From assembly GCF_001028175.1 (NCBI RefSeq), contig NZ_AEJF01000143.1:62001-126000 (forward strand): DNA of 64,000 nucleotides, in the 5' to 3' direction. The stretch comes from Caballeronia mineralivorans PML1(12) (GTDB taxonomy: Bacteria > Pseudomonadota > Gammaproteobacteria > Burkholderiales > Burkholderiaceae). Both the position numbers and the translations under genes were made by a program. The notes under the pieces were generated by a model, which saw only the letters and a list, made by a program, of their open reading frames with translations, was not told the DNA's origin and ran no database searches. Positions 25,536-33,928 of the stretch are shown here, one piece after another. Position 1 is the first letter of the stretch, and each line of letters starts with the position of its first letter.

Positions 25536-26603
25536 ATGAGCGCCATAAAGTCCACAAGATTCGATTTGCTTGACGGCTTGAGAGGTGTTGCAGCAATCGC
25601 CGTCATGCTTCACCACTACACGCAACACACGGGTTGGGACTGGTTCGGCGGGGCATGGGTCGCGGTCGACCTGTTCTTCGTGCTGTCAGGCTTTGTGATC
25701 GCGCACAGCTACAGCAAGAAGATCCTGAACGGAATGTCGTTTCGCGAGTTTGCCTTCGTCCGGCTCGCCCGGCTCGGGCCGCTCTACCTGCTGGGACTGG
25801 CGCTCGGCGTGTGCGCCGTGTTGTTGTCGATGACAAAAACCGGCGCGCCGCAGCTTTCGGCCAGCCAACTCGCAAGAGCCACCGCGCTTGGCGCCTTCTG
25901 GTTGCCGTACTTTAATAATATCGGCTGGCCTTTTGGTGCGGACGCGATCGTGGGCGCGACTTTCCCATTGAACGATCCGTCGTGGTCGCTATTCTTCGAG
26001 TTATTCGTCAACGTCGTTTTTGCCGCTTATTTGTACAAGTTTCGCAAGCTGCCGAATGCTACTTATTCGATACTCGCGTTCGTTGCTTTTATTGCCTGCA
26101 CAGTCATCTTTCGGCAAATCAATCCAGGCTGGCGTGCGGAGAGCTTCCTGCTTGGATTCCCGCGTGTTATTGCTGAATTTTTTGCCGGGGTTTTCATCTT
26201 TTCGATGGGGCTCCAGTATAAAAAAGCGCATCCGGTCTTTACCGCGACGGTCACGATCGCAGCGCTGCTGTGCTTCACCATCGGCAATCCGAAAATTGCC
26301 TTCGTCAATTCGCTGACGCTCGTTCCTTTGTCGGTCGCCTTGCTGTGTTCGGTGTCCATAGAAGGAATCGGCAAGCGGATCTGCAAGGTGCTGGGCGAGC
26401 TTTCATATCCGCTTTACGTCATCCATTTCCCGATCTATCGGCTGGTGTTTGAGTCGTTCGAGATGCGGGTATTGAATCCGGTGGCTCAGACGTTGGTGGT
26501 CGCCGCCATTTCGATTGTGCTGGCCTTGCTGCTTGCGCGAGCGGATCAGGAACTCAGAAGGAAACTGACGAGTTACATCAAGACATCTCCCGCGACGGTC
26601 TGA
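25536..26603 (+). CDS. Acyltransferase-3 family membrane protein
   Basis: A 355-residue integral membrane O-acyltransferase with about 10 hydrophobic helices. The N-terminus FDLLDGLRGVAAIAVMLHHY carries the conserved Arg and the catalytic His pair (HHY) of the OafA/NodX family. Such proteins move acetyl or other acyl groups onto sugars of lipopolysaccharide, exopolysaccharide or Nod factors at the inner membrane. No glycan biosynthesis genes are adjacent, so the acceptor cannot be assigned. The gene's lower GC wobble around 26000-26300 hints at later acquisition. Confidence 0.88.
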   Translation: MSAIKSTRFDLLDGLRGVAAIAVMLHHYTQHTGWDWFGGAWVAVDLFFVLSGFVIAHSYSKKILNGMSFREFAFVRLARLGPLYLLGLALGVCAVLLSMTKTGAPQLSASQLARATALGAFWLPYFNNIGWPFGADAIVGATFPLNDPSWSLFFELFVNVVFAAYLYKFRKLPNATYSILAFVAFIACTVIFRQINPGWRAESFLLGFPRVIAEFFAGVFIFSMGLQYKKAHPVFTATVTIAALLCFTIGNPKIAFVNSLTLVPLSVALLCSVSIEGIGKRICKVLGELSYPLYVIHFPIYRLVFESFEMRVLNPVAQTLVVAAISIVLALLLARADQELRRKLTSYIKTSPATV

Positions 26604-26679
26604 TCAAACTTTTTCATAGGCCGCTGAAAACGCGGCCCGGGCTAAACTTGCGGTTTCCGTCCTCGGCAAACGCAAAGCC

Positions 26680-27501
26680 ATGACCGCCTCTCGTTTCAGC
26701 AATTCCGCGCGCTATTGGCGCTCGCCGCTCGTGCCGGGCGCGGAGATGCTCACGGCGGAGTATTACGACCACTCCTTTACGCCTCACTGGCACGACGCGT
26801 ACACCGTTCCCGTGATCGAAGCGGGCGCGGAGCAGTACGACTATCGCGGATCGAACTTCGTGGCCGAGGCGGGCTCGGTGCCGGTCATCAATCCGGGCGA
26901 AGTGCATACCGGCGCGCGGGCGGTGGATTTCGGCTGGCGGTATCGCGTGTTTTATTTGCCGGTCGAGTTCGTTCAGTCGGTCGCCGACGAAGTAGCCGGC
27001 CGCGCCCAGCCAATGCCATGGTTCTCCGCCGATGTCATCCGCGACGCCGATCTCGCGCAACGTGTGCAGATTGCGCATCGGGCGCTGGAGGCCGGTGCCG
27101 ATCCGCTTGGGGCGGAACATGCGTTGCTCGACGCGGTATCCACGCTGCTTGCGCGTCATGCCGGACAGCGGCTGCCGGCGCAGCGCATGCGTCTGGACAC
27201 GGCGCGTGTCAATGCGATGAAAGCCCGCCTGACCGATGACCTGACTGCGCCGTTATCGCTTGCCGAACTGGCTCAGACGGTGGGGCTCTCGACTTTCCAC
27301 GCAGCGCGCTTGTTCACGCGCGAGACCGGACTTGCGCCGCATGCATGGCGTAACCAGATGCGTGTCACGCGCGCGCTGGAAGCATTGCGTGCGGGCGTTC
27401 CGGTGACGGAGGTGGCGGCGGCGAGCGGTTTCACCGATCAGAGCCATTTCACCCGGCACTTTAAAAAGACCTTCGGTGTGCCACCCGGACGCTGGCGATA
27501 G
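26680..27501 (+). CDS. AraC-family transcriptional regulator
   Basis: A 273-residue regulator. The N-terminal cupin-like sensor (residues about 25-100, FTPHWHDAYTVPVIEAG, INPGEVHTG) is followed by two HTH motifs in the last 100 residues (LSLAELAQTVGLSTFHAARLF and VTEVAAASGFTDQSHFTRHFKKTFG). It lies 106 bp upstream of azlCD on the same strand and is the likely activator of that amino-acid exporter, a pairing seen often in these bacteria. Confidence 0.9.
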   Translation: MTASRFSNSARYWRSPLVPGAEMLTAEYYDHSFTPHWHDAYTVPVIEAGAEQYDYRGSNFVAEAGSVPVINPGEVHTGARAVDFGWRYRVFYLPVEFVQSVADEVAGRAQPMPWFSADVIRDADLAQRVQIAHRALEAGADPLGAEHALLDAVSTLLARHAGQRLPAQRMRLDTARVNAMKARLTDDLTAPLSLAELAQTVGLSTFHAARLFTRETGLAPHAWRNQMRVTRALEALRAGVPVTEVAAASGFTDQSHFTRHFKKTFGVPPGRWR

Positions 27502-27607
27502 CGCCTCGGTTAGCGTTCCAAATACTTCTCCCCATGTAAGCGGACCGCAAGAACGTACAAGTACGTGAACGCGGCGCGTCCTATCCTCGCTATCAAGGGA
27601 GGACACA

Positions 27608-28363
27608 TTGAACTCAACGCATCAACTCAATCAGGCGCATCAGGCGGGCAATCTCGCCGAATTCGGCGCGGGCGCACGCGACACCATTCCCATGATGGTC
27701 GGCGCCGCGCCCTTTGGCGTGATCTTCGGCACGCTCGCGGCCACCGGTCCGCTGCATGCGTGGTCGGTGCAACTCATGTCGCTTGCGGTGTTCGCCGGTT
27801 CGGCGCAATTCATCGCACTGGGGCTGATTGCCGGCCACGCGAGTTTTGCGGTGATCTGGGCGACCACATTTATCGTCAATCTGCGCCACGTGCTGTATTC
27901 AGCGACGCTCGCGCCGTATGTCGCGCATTTGCCTGCACGGTGGCGCTGGACGCTCGGCGCGTTTATGACCGACGAAGTTTTTGCTGTCTCGTATGCGCAT
28001 TATCAACGTCGTGCGCCGGGTGAAACCGGGCCGTATTACTTCCTCGGCTCGGGCGTATCCATGTACGTGAACTGGCAGATATGGACCGTCGCCGGGCTGC
28101 TGTTCGGCTCGGCGTTTCCCGGTCTCCAGTCGAAGGGCCTCGACTTCGCGATGGTCGCCACGTTTATTGCGATCATCGTTCCGCAGCTTGTTGCATTGCG
28201 TTTTGTAGCGGCGGCTTTGGCAGCTGGCGTGTTGTCGTTTGCGTGGAATGGCTGGCCTTACAAGCTCGGCTTGCTCGCGGCGGTCGTGGTGGGTGTAGCG
28301 GTGGGCATGCTGCTGTCGATACGGGTCGAGCGGCGTTCCGCTGAAATGGAGCGCGCCAAATGA
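27608..28363 (+). CDS. azlC: AzlC-family branched-chain amino acid exporter subunit
   Basis: A 251-residue membrane protein beginning at TTG 27608, with a strong AGGGAGGA site 5 nt upstream. It has the AzlC/YgaZ pattern: GARDTIPMMVGAAPFGVIFGTLA, then FAGSAQFIALGLIAG and NLRHVLYSATLAPY. The large subunit pairs with the small AzlD protein to export branched-chain or other neutral amino acids. The TTG start may limit translation. It overlaps azlD by four bases (ATGA). Confidence 0.91.
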   Translation: MNSTHQLNQAHQAGNLAEFGAGARDTIPMMVGAAPFGVIFGTLAATGPLHAWSVQLMSLAVFAGSAQFIALGLIAGHASFAVIWATTFIVNLRHVLYSATLAPYVAHLPARWRWTLGAFMTDEVFAVSYAHYQRRAPGETGPYYFLGSGVSMYVNWQIWTVAGLLFGSAFPGLQSKGLDFAMVATFIAIIVPQLVALRFVAAALAAGVLSFAWNGWPYKLGLLAAVVVGVAVGMLLSIRVERRSAEMERAK

Positions 28364-28677
28364 AATACGTTTTGTTGATCCTGGGTATGGCGGTGATCAC
28401 CTACGGGATCCGCTCCGCAGTCTTCGTGTTCGGCGAGCGGTTGAGCTTTCCGCCTGTCGTGCGCATGGCGCTCAATTTCGTGCCGGTGACCGTGTTGACG
28501 GCCATCATCGTGCCGATGACGTTTGCACCGCACGGCGGTGCCGCCGAGCTTACGTGGCGTAATTCGCAATTGGTCGCGGCGGTGGTGGCCGTTGTTGTTT
28601 GCGCGCTTACTCGCAAGCCGTTGTTGACCATTGCGGTTTCGCTTGCAGTGTTCTTTTTCTGGCAAATGATCGTATAA
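28360..28677 (+). CDS. azlD: AzlD-family exporter subunit
   Basis: A 105-residue protein with three or four hydrophobic helices (MKYVLLILGMAVITYGIRSA, FPPVVRMALNFVPVTVLTAIIVP). It matches AzlD/YgaH in size and in the conserved helix-1 TYxxR pattern. It needs AzlC for function. Translation is coupled to azlC through the ATGA overlap. Confidence 0.9.
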   Translation: MKYVLLILGMAVITYGIRSAVFVFGERLSFPPVVRMALNFVPVTVLTAIIVPMTFAPHGGAAELTWRNSQLVAAVVAVVVCALTRKPLLTIAVSLAVFFFWQMIV

Positions 28678-28724
28678 GGTTCGATCGCGCTGACGGGATC
28701 TTTCGGTCGCCAGTGAAACACCGC

Positions 28725-29942
28725 TCACGCAACCGTGCCGCGCCGTACTCTCACTTTCGTTCCGGCCGCCGACCGACGCCGTGCTCTTGCCTTCTTCAAC
28801 CAGATCAGAAGGCCGGTCGCGCTCAGCATCGCTACAACGACACCCGTGATGCTGACCAGAATCCTCCCGGTCAATCCAATGATGCGTCCCGAATGAAGCG
28901 GGAATTGAACCTGCATGAAGATGTCGCCGGCTGATCCCCGGCCGGGAATCTGAGCGCCCACGGGCTTGCCGGTCTGCGCGTTCCAGAAGAGCCATGCGTT
29001 GCCCAGACCTGCATCGCCGTGATCGTTGCCGGGCTCGAAATAACCAACGCCGTACGTGTTCAGCAAGGGCGAATAAAGCAGGCCGCCGGGCGGCGCGTCT
29101 ATCCTGTCACGACGCGCCGCGACCCGGGCAAGCGCAACAACGCGCTCCCGGCTCAACGTCGACGCAGTTGGACTAGGCGGCATTGCCAACCCGGGATCGG
29201 AGAAGGGCGTTGAACCCAGCGGCGAGAACAACGAGACGAGCGGGCGCATGACCGGGTTCGTCAGGCTCATGGAGATTGATGTGAGTGCAACGACCATCAG
29301 CAGACCCCACACCCATACGCCGCCCGAGCGATGCAAATCGAAGGTCAGCGCATAACCGCCGCGCCTCACGCGGAACATAAACGACTTGCGCCAGCTTTTG
29401 AGGCTCGGAAACGCAAGCGCGATCGCAATCACGCTGTCGAACAGCCACACGATCCCGACAATGCCCATCAGCCACATGCCAAGGTCAATGCCGCCGCGTA
29501 CCGGCAGATGCAGCGAGTAGTGGAGCTTGTAGATGAACGGGATCAACTCGAGCCGCGATACCGACACCGCGCCCCATTCGCGGCGCGCCTGGATCTCACC
29601 GGTGGCCGGATCGACGGCAAGCTGGTTGAAGCTGAGTTCGTAGGGCGTGCCCGTCGCCGGGTTGGTACGGCCGCTCACGCCGATCTGAAGCGTATGACCG
29701 GGCTCGGCCGCGAGCGGCAGATACGTCACCTGCACGCGCGGATCGGCAGCTTCAATCCGGTTCGCCAGTTCCAGCGGAGACAGCGCAGGCGCGGAGGACT
29801 TCGCGATGAAGAACACGGGGTTCAACGCGGCGTCCAGTTCGTGATCCCACGCGATGACCGCGCCGGTCAATCCCGCCACGAACAGGAACAGCGCAATCGC
29901 CAAGCCGAACCAGCGGTGCAGCCGCACCAGCCACGATCTCAT
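28725..29942 (-). CDS. PepSY-domain inner-membrane protein (siderophore-reductase-like)
   Basis: A 405-residue PepSY_TM protein. The N-terminus LHRWFGLAIALFLFVAGLTGAVIAW is helix 1 with the conserved His of this family, followed by a periplasmic PepSY region, paired helices (residues about 150-175 and 205-230) and a final helix before a basic tail. Iron-regulated members sit beside TonB receptors and are proposed to reduce ferric siderophores in the periplasm or at the membrane. A Fur-box match lies about 75 bp upstream. No receptor gene is adjacent, so it appears to be a single-gene iron-stress unit. Confidence 0.87.
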   Translation of the reverse strand: MRSWLVRLHRWFGLAIALFLFVAGLTGAVIAWDHELDAALNPVFFIAKSSAPALSPLELANRIEAADPRVQVTYLPLAAEPGHTLQIGVSGRTNPATGTPYELSFNQLAVDPATGEIQARREWGAVSVSRLELIPFIYKLHYSLHLPVRGGIDLGMWLMGIVGIVWLFDSVIAIALAFPSLKSWRKSFMFRVRRGGYALTFDLHRSGGVWVWGLLMVVALTSISMSLTNPVMRPLVSLFSPLGSTPFSDPGLAMPPSPTASTLSRERVVALARVAARRDRIDAPPGGLLYSPLLNTYGVGYFEPGNDHGDAGLGNAWLFWNAQTGKPVGAQIPGRGSAGDIFMQVQFPLHSGRIIGLTGRILVSITGVVVAMLSATGLLIWLKKARARRRSAAGTKVRVRRGTVA

Positions 29943-30018
29943 GCCCGGTGCGCGGTAAGTTGGGCGCTACCGGATGCGCGAAGAATTGCTGCCTGCCTCA
30001 TCGATGTTATTTGTCATA

Positions 30019-30037
30019 AATGGGAATCATTCGCATT
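30019..30037. promoter_or_regulatory. Candidate Fur box upstream of PepSY gene
   Basis: AATGGGAATCATTCGCATT is a 19-bp near-palindrome in which eight of nine half-site positions match. It follows the AATGAGAATCATTCTCATT-type Fur sites common in proteobacteria. It lies 77 bp before the PepSY start codon and beyond the stop of the next gene upstream, so it can only serve PepSY. Confidence 0.65.
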
Positions 30038-30190
30038 TTACGGGCAGGGCTATTGCATTGCAAGTAGGCCGAAAGGCGGGGTGCCGGCGGGATAGCGGCC
30101 GCGATTCCGCTGGGCGGCGTCTGCGTGCGGGATAGAGCAGGACGCCGGTCCGACCCGGCCGGACTGGCAGATGAGCCCGCGACGGCTTAC

Positions 30191-31684
30191 TCAGTCTTCG
30201 AGCGGCGACAACGCTTCCAGAGGCATCTTTTTCTCGTGCCCCAGGGTGATCGTGGGGACGAAGGCAACGCACGCGACGACAAAAATCGCGATCGCGAATA
30301 TCGACAGGAACGTCAGGTGAAGCGATTGATGCAGCACCTGGCGGATTGCGTCGCTGCTGCCAAGACTTGTTGCCTGATTCTGCAGCAGGGCCTTCAACTG
30401 GTCCGACGTCACCGCCGCGACGTCCTTCGAATGACTCAGGCCGAAGTTGAGCACGGCGCCGAATAACGTCGCGCCAATCGTGCTGCCGAGATTGCGCGAG
30501 AAAAGATTCGACGCGGTCGCGCTGCCGCGCTGCGCAACATCCACTATCTCCTGGATCAGCACGAGCGCACTGACGCTCGCCGTCCCCATGCCGAAGCCCA
30601 TGATGAGCGAACCGAACGCCGCGACCAGCGGCGAACTATCCGGCGACAACACGAGCAGGCATATCGCGCCGGCCGGGATAAACGCACTGCCGCCGATCAG
30701 GATGCGCCGCAGCCCGATACGATGAAACGACTTCGCCGCGAGCGTCGCGCCAACGGGCCATCCGACCATCATCATGGTCAGTGCAAGACCGGCGACGACT
30801 GGCGAACGATGCAGGACGCCCTGGACGTACATCGGCAGGAACGTGGTCGCGCCCATCAGGATCATGCCGGACAAGACCGTCGATGCGTTGCACGCAGCGA
30901 TCGGCCGGCGGCTCCACAGCGCGAATGAAATCATGGGTTCGGTGGCACGCTTTTCCTGCATCAGGAAGAACAGCAGGCACACGATAAAAAACCCGCCCGC
31001 GATCAGGGACTTCGTGATGTCGTCATTGCCGGCATAGGTCAGCGACATCATCAGCGCTGCAATCGAGACCATGAACAGCGCCGCCCCGGCGAAGTCGATG
31101 GACGGGCGGGCATGCCGCTCGGATTCCCGCAGGAACGCGATGAAACCGGCCGCCGACGCGAGGCCGATCGGCACGTTCATCCAGAAGATCCAGGCCCACG
31201 AAAAATCGTGGATGATGAAGCCGCCGACCATCGGCCCGACGACTGCTGAAATGGCCCACACGCTTGCAAGATAACCCTGCACCTTGCCTCGTTCGCGCGC
31301 GGGATAGAGGTCGGCGACGATCGTCAGCGTGACCGGCTGGATCGCGCCCGCGCCGATCCCCTGGATCAGGCGGAACACGATCATGGCGGGCATCGACCAG
31401 GCGAAGCCGGCAAGCACCGAGCCGATCAGGAAGATCGCGATGCCGGCAAGCACGACCGGCTTGCGGCCGTACAGGTCCGCGAGCTTGCCGAAGATGACGG
31501 TCATCGCGGTCTGCGTCAGCAGGAAGGAAGAGAAGACCCAGCTATAGAGATGCAGGTCGCCGAGTTGCGCGACGATCTGCGGCATGGCGGTTGAAACGAT
31601 GGTGGCTTCGATGGCGACCATCGCCATTGATGCCATGACCGATGCAATGACAAGGGGACGCGACGACTGCGGGCTGCGGGACAT
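30191..31684 (-). CDS. DHA2-family MFS multidrug exporter
   Basis: A 497-residue, 14-helix drug:proton antiporter (EmrB/QacA type). Seen: AIEATIVSTAMPQIVAQLGDL in helix 1, KLADLYGRKPVVLAGI in loop 2-3, and the helix 5 motif C region GPMVGGFIIHDFSWAWIFWMNVPIG. It probably expels hydrophobic or cationic compounds without a dedicated membrane-fusion partner here. It is transcribed alone and is divergent from an amidohydrolase gene across 351 bp. Confidence 0.9.
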   Translation of the reverse strand: MSRSPQSSRPLVIASVMASMAMVAIEATIVSTAMPQIVAQLGDLHLYSWVFSSFLLTQTAMTVIFGKLADLYGRKPVVLAGIAIFLIGSVLAGFAWSMPAMIVFRLIQGIGAGAIQPVTLTIVADLYPARERGKVQGYLASVWAISAVVGPMVGGFIIHDFSWAWIFWMNVPIGLASAAGFIAFLRESERHARPSIDFAGAALFMVSIAALMMSLTYAGNDDITKSLIAGGFFIVCLLFFLMQEKRATEPMISFALWSRRPIAACNASTVLSGMILMGATTFLPMYVQGVLHRSPVVAGLALTMMMVGWPVGATLAAKSFHRIGLRRILIGGSAFIPAGAICLLVLSPDSSPLVAAFGSLIMGFGMGTASVSALVLIQEIVDVAQRGSATASNLFSRNLGSTIGATLFGAVLNFGLSHSKDVAAVTSDQLKALLQNQATSLGSSDAIRQVLHQSLHLTFLSIFAIAIFVVACVAFVPTITLGHEKKMPLEALSPLED

Positions 31685-32035
31685 GAGGGCTGTGGTAATT
31701 GGGGGACGTCGGGCAACGTCGCAGTCTTGGCGCCGCGACGCATGAGGCGGCCGCGATGGCGCGACCGTCGACGAGTATGCACCTTGATGGAAATATTCGC
31801 TTGGCCCCCGATTGCGCAGGAACTACCTTGGCCGGCAGCTTCGCCTGCTTGCAATGCGCCTTCAGCGACGACGTTGCGTTGTTCAATCGTCGTTCAATCT
31901 GGGTCATCCCCACGCATTCGTTGGCGTGATGTTGTGACACACTTGGATGTGTGGCGCGAACTTATCCGTGCGTCTGGTTCGTTCGGTTCGCAATGAAGCA
32001 ACCGCGGATTTGTATTCTCGATGTAAGGAGTCTCA
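31685..32035. other. Divergent intergenic region
   Basis: 351 bp between the MFS exporter and the amidohydrolase gene. The only structure noticed is a small inverted repeat CACAC-TTGGAT-GTGTG at 31938-31953, about 80 bp before the amidohydrolase. Frames on both strands here have atypical composition and no recognisable family. No regulator gene lies at this junction. Confidence 0.4.
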
Positions 32036-33226
32036 GTGCATGCCAGCTTGTTGATCACCCACGTCCGTCTGCCGGACGGCATCCCCACGGATATCGCTGT
32101 AGCCGGTGGCTGGATCGAAGAAATCGGGCCGAACCTGCGGCGCGGCGCTGACGTGTTGCGTGAAGACGGCGAGGGTGCGATGGTCCTGCCCGGGTTCGTC
32201 GAGGGTCATACGCATCTCGACAAAACGAACTGGGGCATGCCGTGGTATCGCAACGAAGTGGGTTCAAGACTCGTCGACAGGATCGAGAACGAACGATCGT
32301 GGCGTGCCGGCACGGGACACGACGCAGGCGCGCAGTCGCTTGCACTTGCGCGGGCTTTTCTCGCAGCGGGAACAACGCGGCTTAGGACGCATGTGGATAT
32401 CGACACCGATGCGGGCCTCAGGCATTTGAACGGGGTGCTCGCGACGCGTGAAGCACTAAGCGATGTGATGGAGATTCAGATCGTGGCGTTTCCGCAGTCA
32501 GGTATGCGGCGTCGTCCAGGTACCGACGCACTGCTTGGCGACGCATTGAAGGAAGGCGCCGACGTGCTCGGCGCCCTGGATCCCGCGCTCATCGACCAGG
32601 ACCCGGTCGCCTCGCTCGACACCACGTTCGAGATCGCGAACCATCATCAGAAGCCCATCGATATCCATCTTCATGAACCCGGCGAGATAGGTGCATTCAC
32701 GTTCAACCTGCTGCTGGACCGTGTGAAGGCGTTGGGTATGCAGGGGCGCGTTGTTGTCAGCCACGCGTTTTGCCTGGGCATGCTCGCGGATCGGGAACGC
32801 GACGTTTTGTTGGCGAGGATCGCGGATCTCGACGTCGCGCTGCTCACTACGGCGCCGTCATCGGTGCCCGTGCCGGCATTGCGGGCTTGCATCGAAGCCG
32901 GCGTGACGCTGTTTGCGGGTAACGACGGAATACGCGATACGTGGACGCCTTTCGGCACGCCCGACATGCTGGAGCGAGCGATGCTCGTTGGCATGCGCTA
33001 CGACCTTCGGCGCGATGAGGACCTCGCACTTGCGTTCGATTGCGTCAGCACGCTCGGCGCTCGGGCATGTGGATTCAATGACTACGGACTGCACGAAGGC
33101 GCACGGGCCGATCTTGTTTTGGTGGACGCGGAAACGCTCGCTCAGGCGGTCGTATCTCGACCCGTGCGCAAGCTCGTGGTAACGCATGGCAAGATCGTCG
33201 CCCGGCATGGCGTTGCATCAATATGA
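32036..33226 (+). CDS. Cytosine-deaminase-like amidohydrolase
   Basis: A 396-residue metal-dependent amidohydrolase starting at GTG 32036 with AAGGAG 5 nt upstream. An ATG four bases later is out of frame. The metal-site HxH is in VEGHTHLDK (H58, H60), followed by a HLHEPGE segment (about residues 205-211), VVSHAF and the late Asp in FAGNDGIRDTW. The pattern fits the cytosine deaminase/AtzC branch, which deaminates pyrimidines or removes alkylamines from ring nitrogen compounds. It overlaps a GNAT gene by four bases, so the two are one unit. Confidence 0.86.
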   Translation: MHASLLITHVRLPDGIPTDIAVAGGWIEEIGPNLRRGADVLREDGEGAMVLPGFVEGHTHLDKTNWGMPWYRNEVGSRLVDRIENERSWRAGTGHDAGAQSLALARAFLAAGTTRLRTHVDIDTDAGLRHLNGVLATREALSDVMEIQIVAFPQSGMRRRPGTDALLGDALKEGADVLGALDPALIDQDPVASLDTTFEIANHHQKPIDIHLHEPGEIGAFTFNLLLDRVKALGMQGRVVVSHAFCLGMLADRERDVLLARIADLDVALLTTAPSSVPVPALRACIEAGVTLFAGNDGIRDTWTPFGTPDMLERAMLVGMRYDLRRDEDLALAFDCVSTLGARACGFNDYGLHEGARADLVLVDAETLAQAVVSRPVRKLVVTHGKIVARHGVASI

Positions 33227-33756
33227 AGCTGGTCGCCGAGCGCCTTTATCTCCGGGATTTTGTGCCGTCCGATATCGATGCGGTTCATGAATACGCGAGT
33301 TCGACCGAGGTCGTAGCCCATCAGGAATGGGGACCCAACACGATCGAGCAGACGAGGGAATACATCGCCGGCTGCGTGTTTGAAAATTCGCTGCCCGAGC
33401 GAACGACCCTGGAACTCGGGGCGGTGCTCAACGATGGCCGCCTGATAGGCGGCTACCGGGCGACCCTGTCGGAGAGCGGCACGGACGCCGAGATCGGCTA
33501 TTCGCTCAATCCCCGATACTGGCACAAGGGGTACGGCACCGAAGGCGCAAGGCGGTTGATCGAATACCTGACGACCGAGCTCCATGTGCGGCGAATCTTT
33601 GCGACAAGCCGACCCGAGAACGCCGCGTCCATCCATGTCCTGGAAAAACTTGGGATGCAACAGGTGGACCTCTATCGCAAGAACGTGCTGATCAGGGGCG
33701 ATTGGCGCGACACGCTGGTATTTGCGGTGGAGATAAAACGGCTTACAGGTGGGTGA
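33223..33756 (+). CDS. GNAT-family N-acetyltransferase
   Basis: A 177-residue acetyltransferase_3 protein: AERLYLRDFVPSDIDAVHEYA at the start, then AEIGYSLNPRYWHKGYGTEGARRLI containing the acetyl-CoA loop (HKGYGTEG), and ENAASIHVLEKLGM near the end. Its ATG overlaps the amidohydrolase stop (ATGA), so translation is coupled. A role in modifying the amine released by the deaminase-like enzyme is possible but unproven. Confidence 0.87.
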   Translation: MKLVAERLYLRDFVPSDIDAVHEYASSTEVVAHQEWGPNTIEQTREYIAGCVFENSLPERTTLELGAVLNDGRLIGGYRATLSESGTDAEIGYSLNPRYWHKGYGTEGARRLIEYLTTELHVRRIFATSRPENAASIHVLEKLGMQQVDLYRKNVLIRGDWRDTLVFAVEIKRLTGG

Positions 33757-33838
33757 AATCGTCCACGCTCAGGCCGATTTCGTCTCCTACCTTGTAACTC
33801 AGGACGGACTTGACCGCGTCATACTTGTTTTCCTTACT
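33743..33838 (-). pseudogene. Short antisense coding relic
   Basis: On the minus strand, 31 sense codons end at TAA 33743-33745 and read like the tail of a real protein (NKYDAVKSVLSYKVGDEIG, then LSVDDFTHL). A TGA directly precedes the fragment and no start codon is available, so it appears to be a leftover C-terminus. It overlaps the last 14 bases of the GNAT gene. I do not recognise the family. Confidence 0.3.
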
Positions 33839-33928
33839 TCAGGTTTCCGCTGGACGGCCGATATGCACAGAGCGGCGCATGAATCGCATGCGCCGGGTTA
33901 TGGCTTGCGCCGTGCATCGGAGAGTGGA

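Noticed and set aside
33749..33928. N-terminal extension of the chemoreceptor
   Set aside because: It lacks a ribosome site, is not homologous to receptor N-termini and overlaps an antisense relic; TTG 33929 has a good site.
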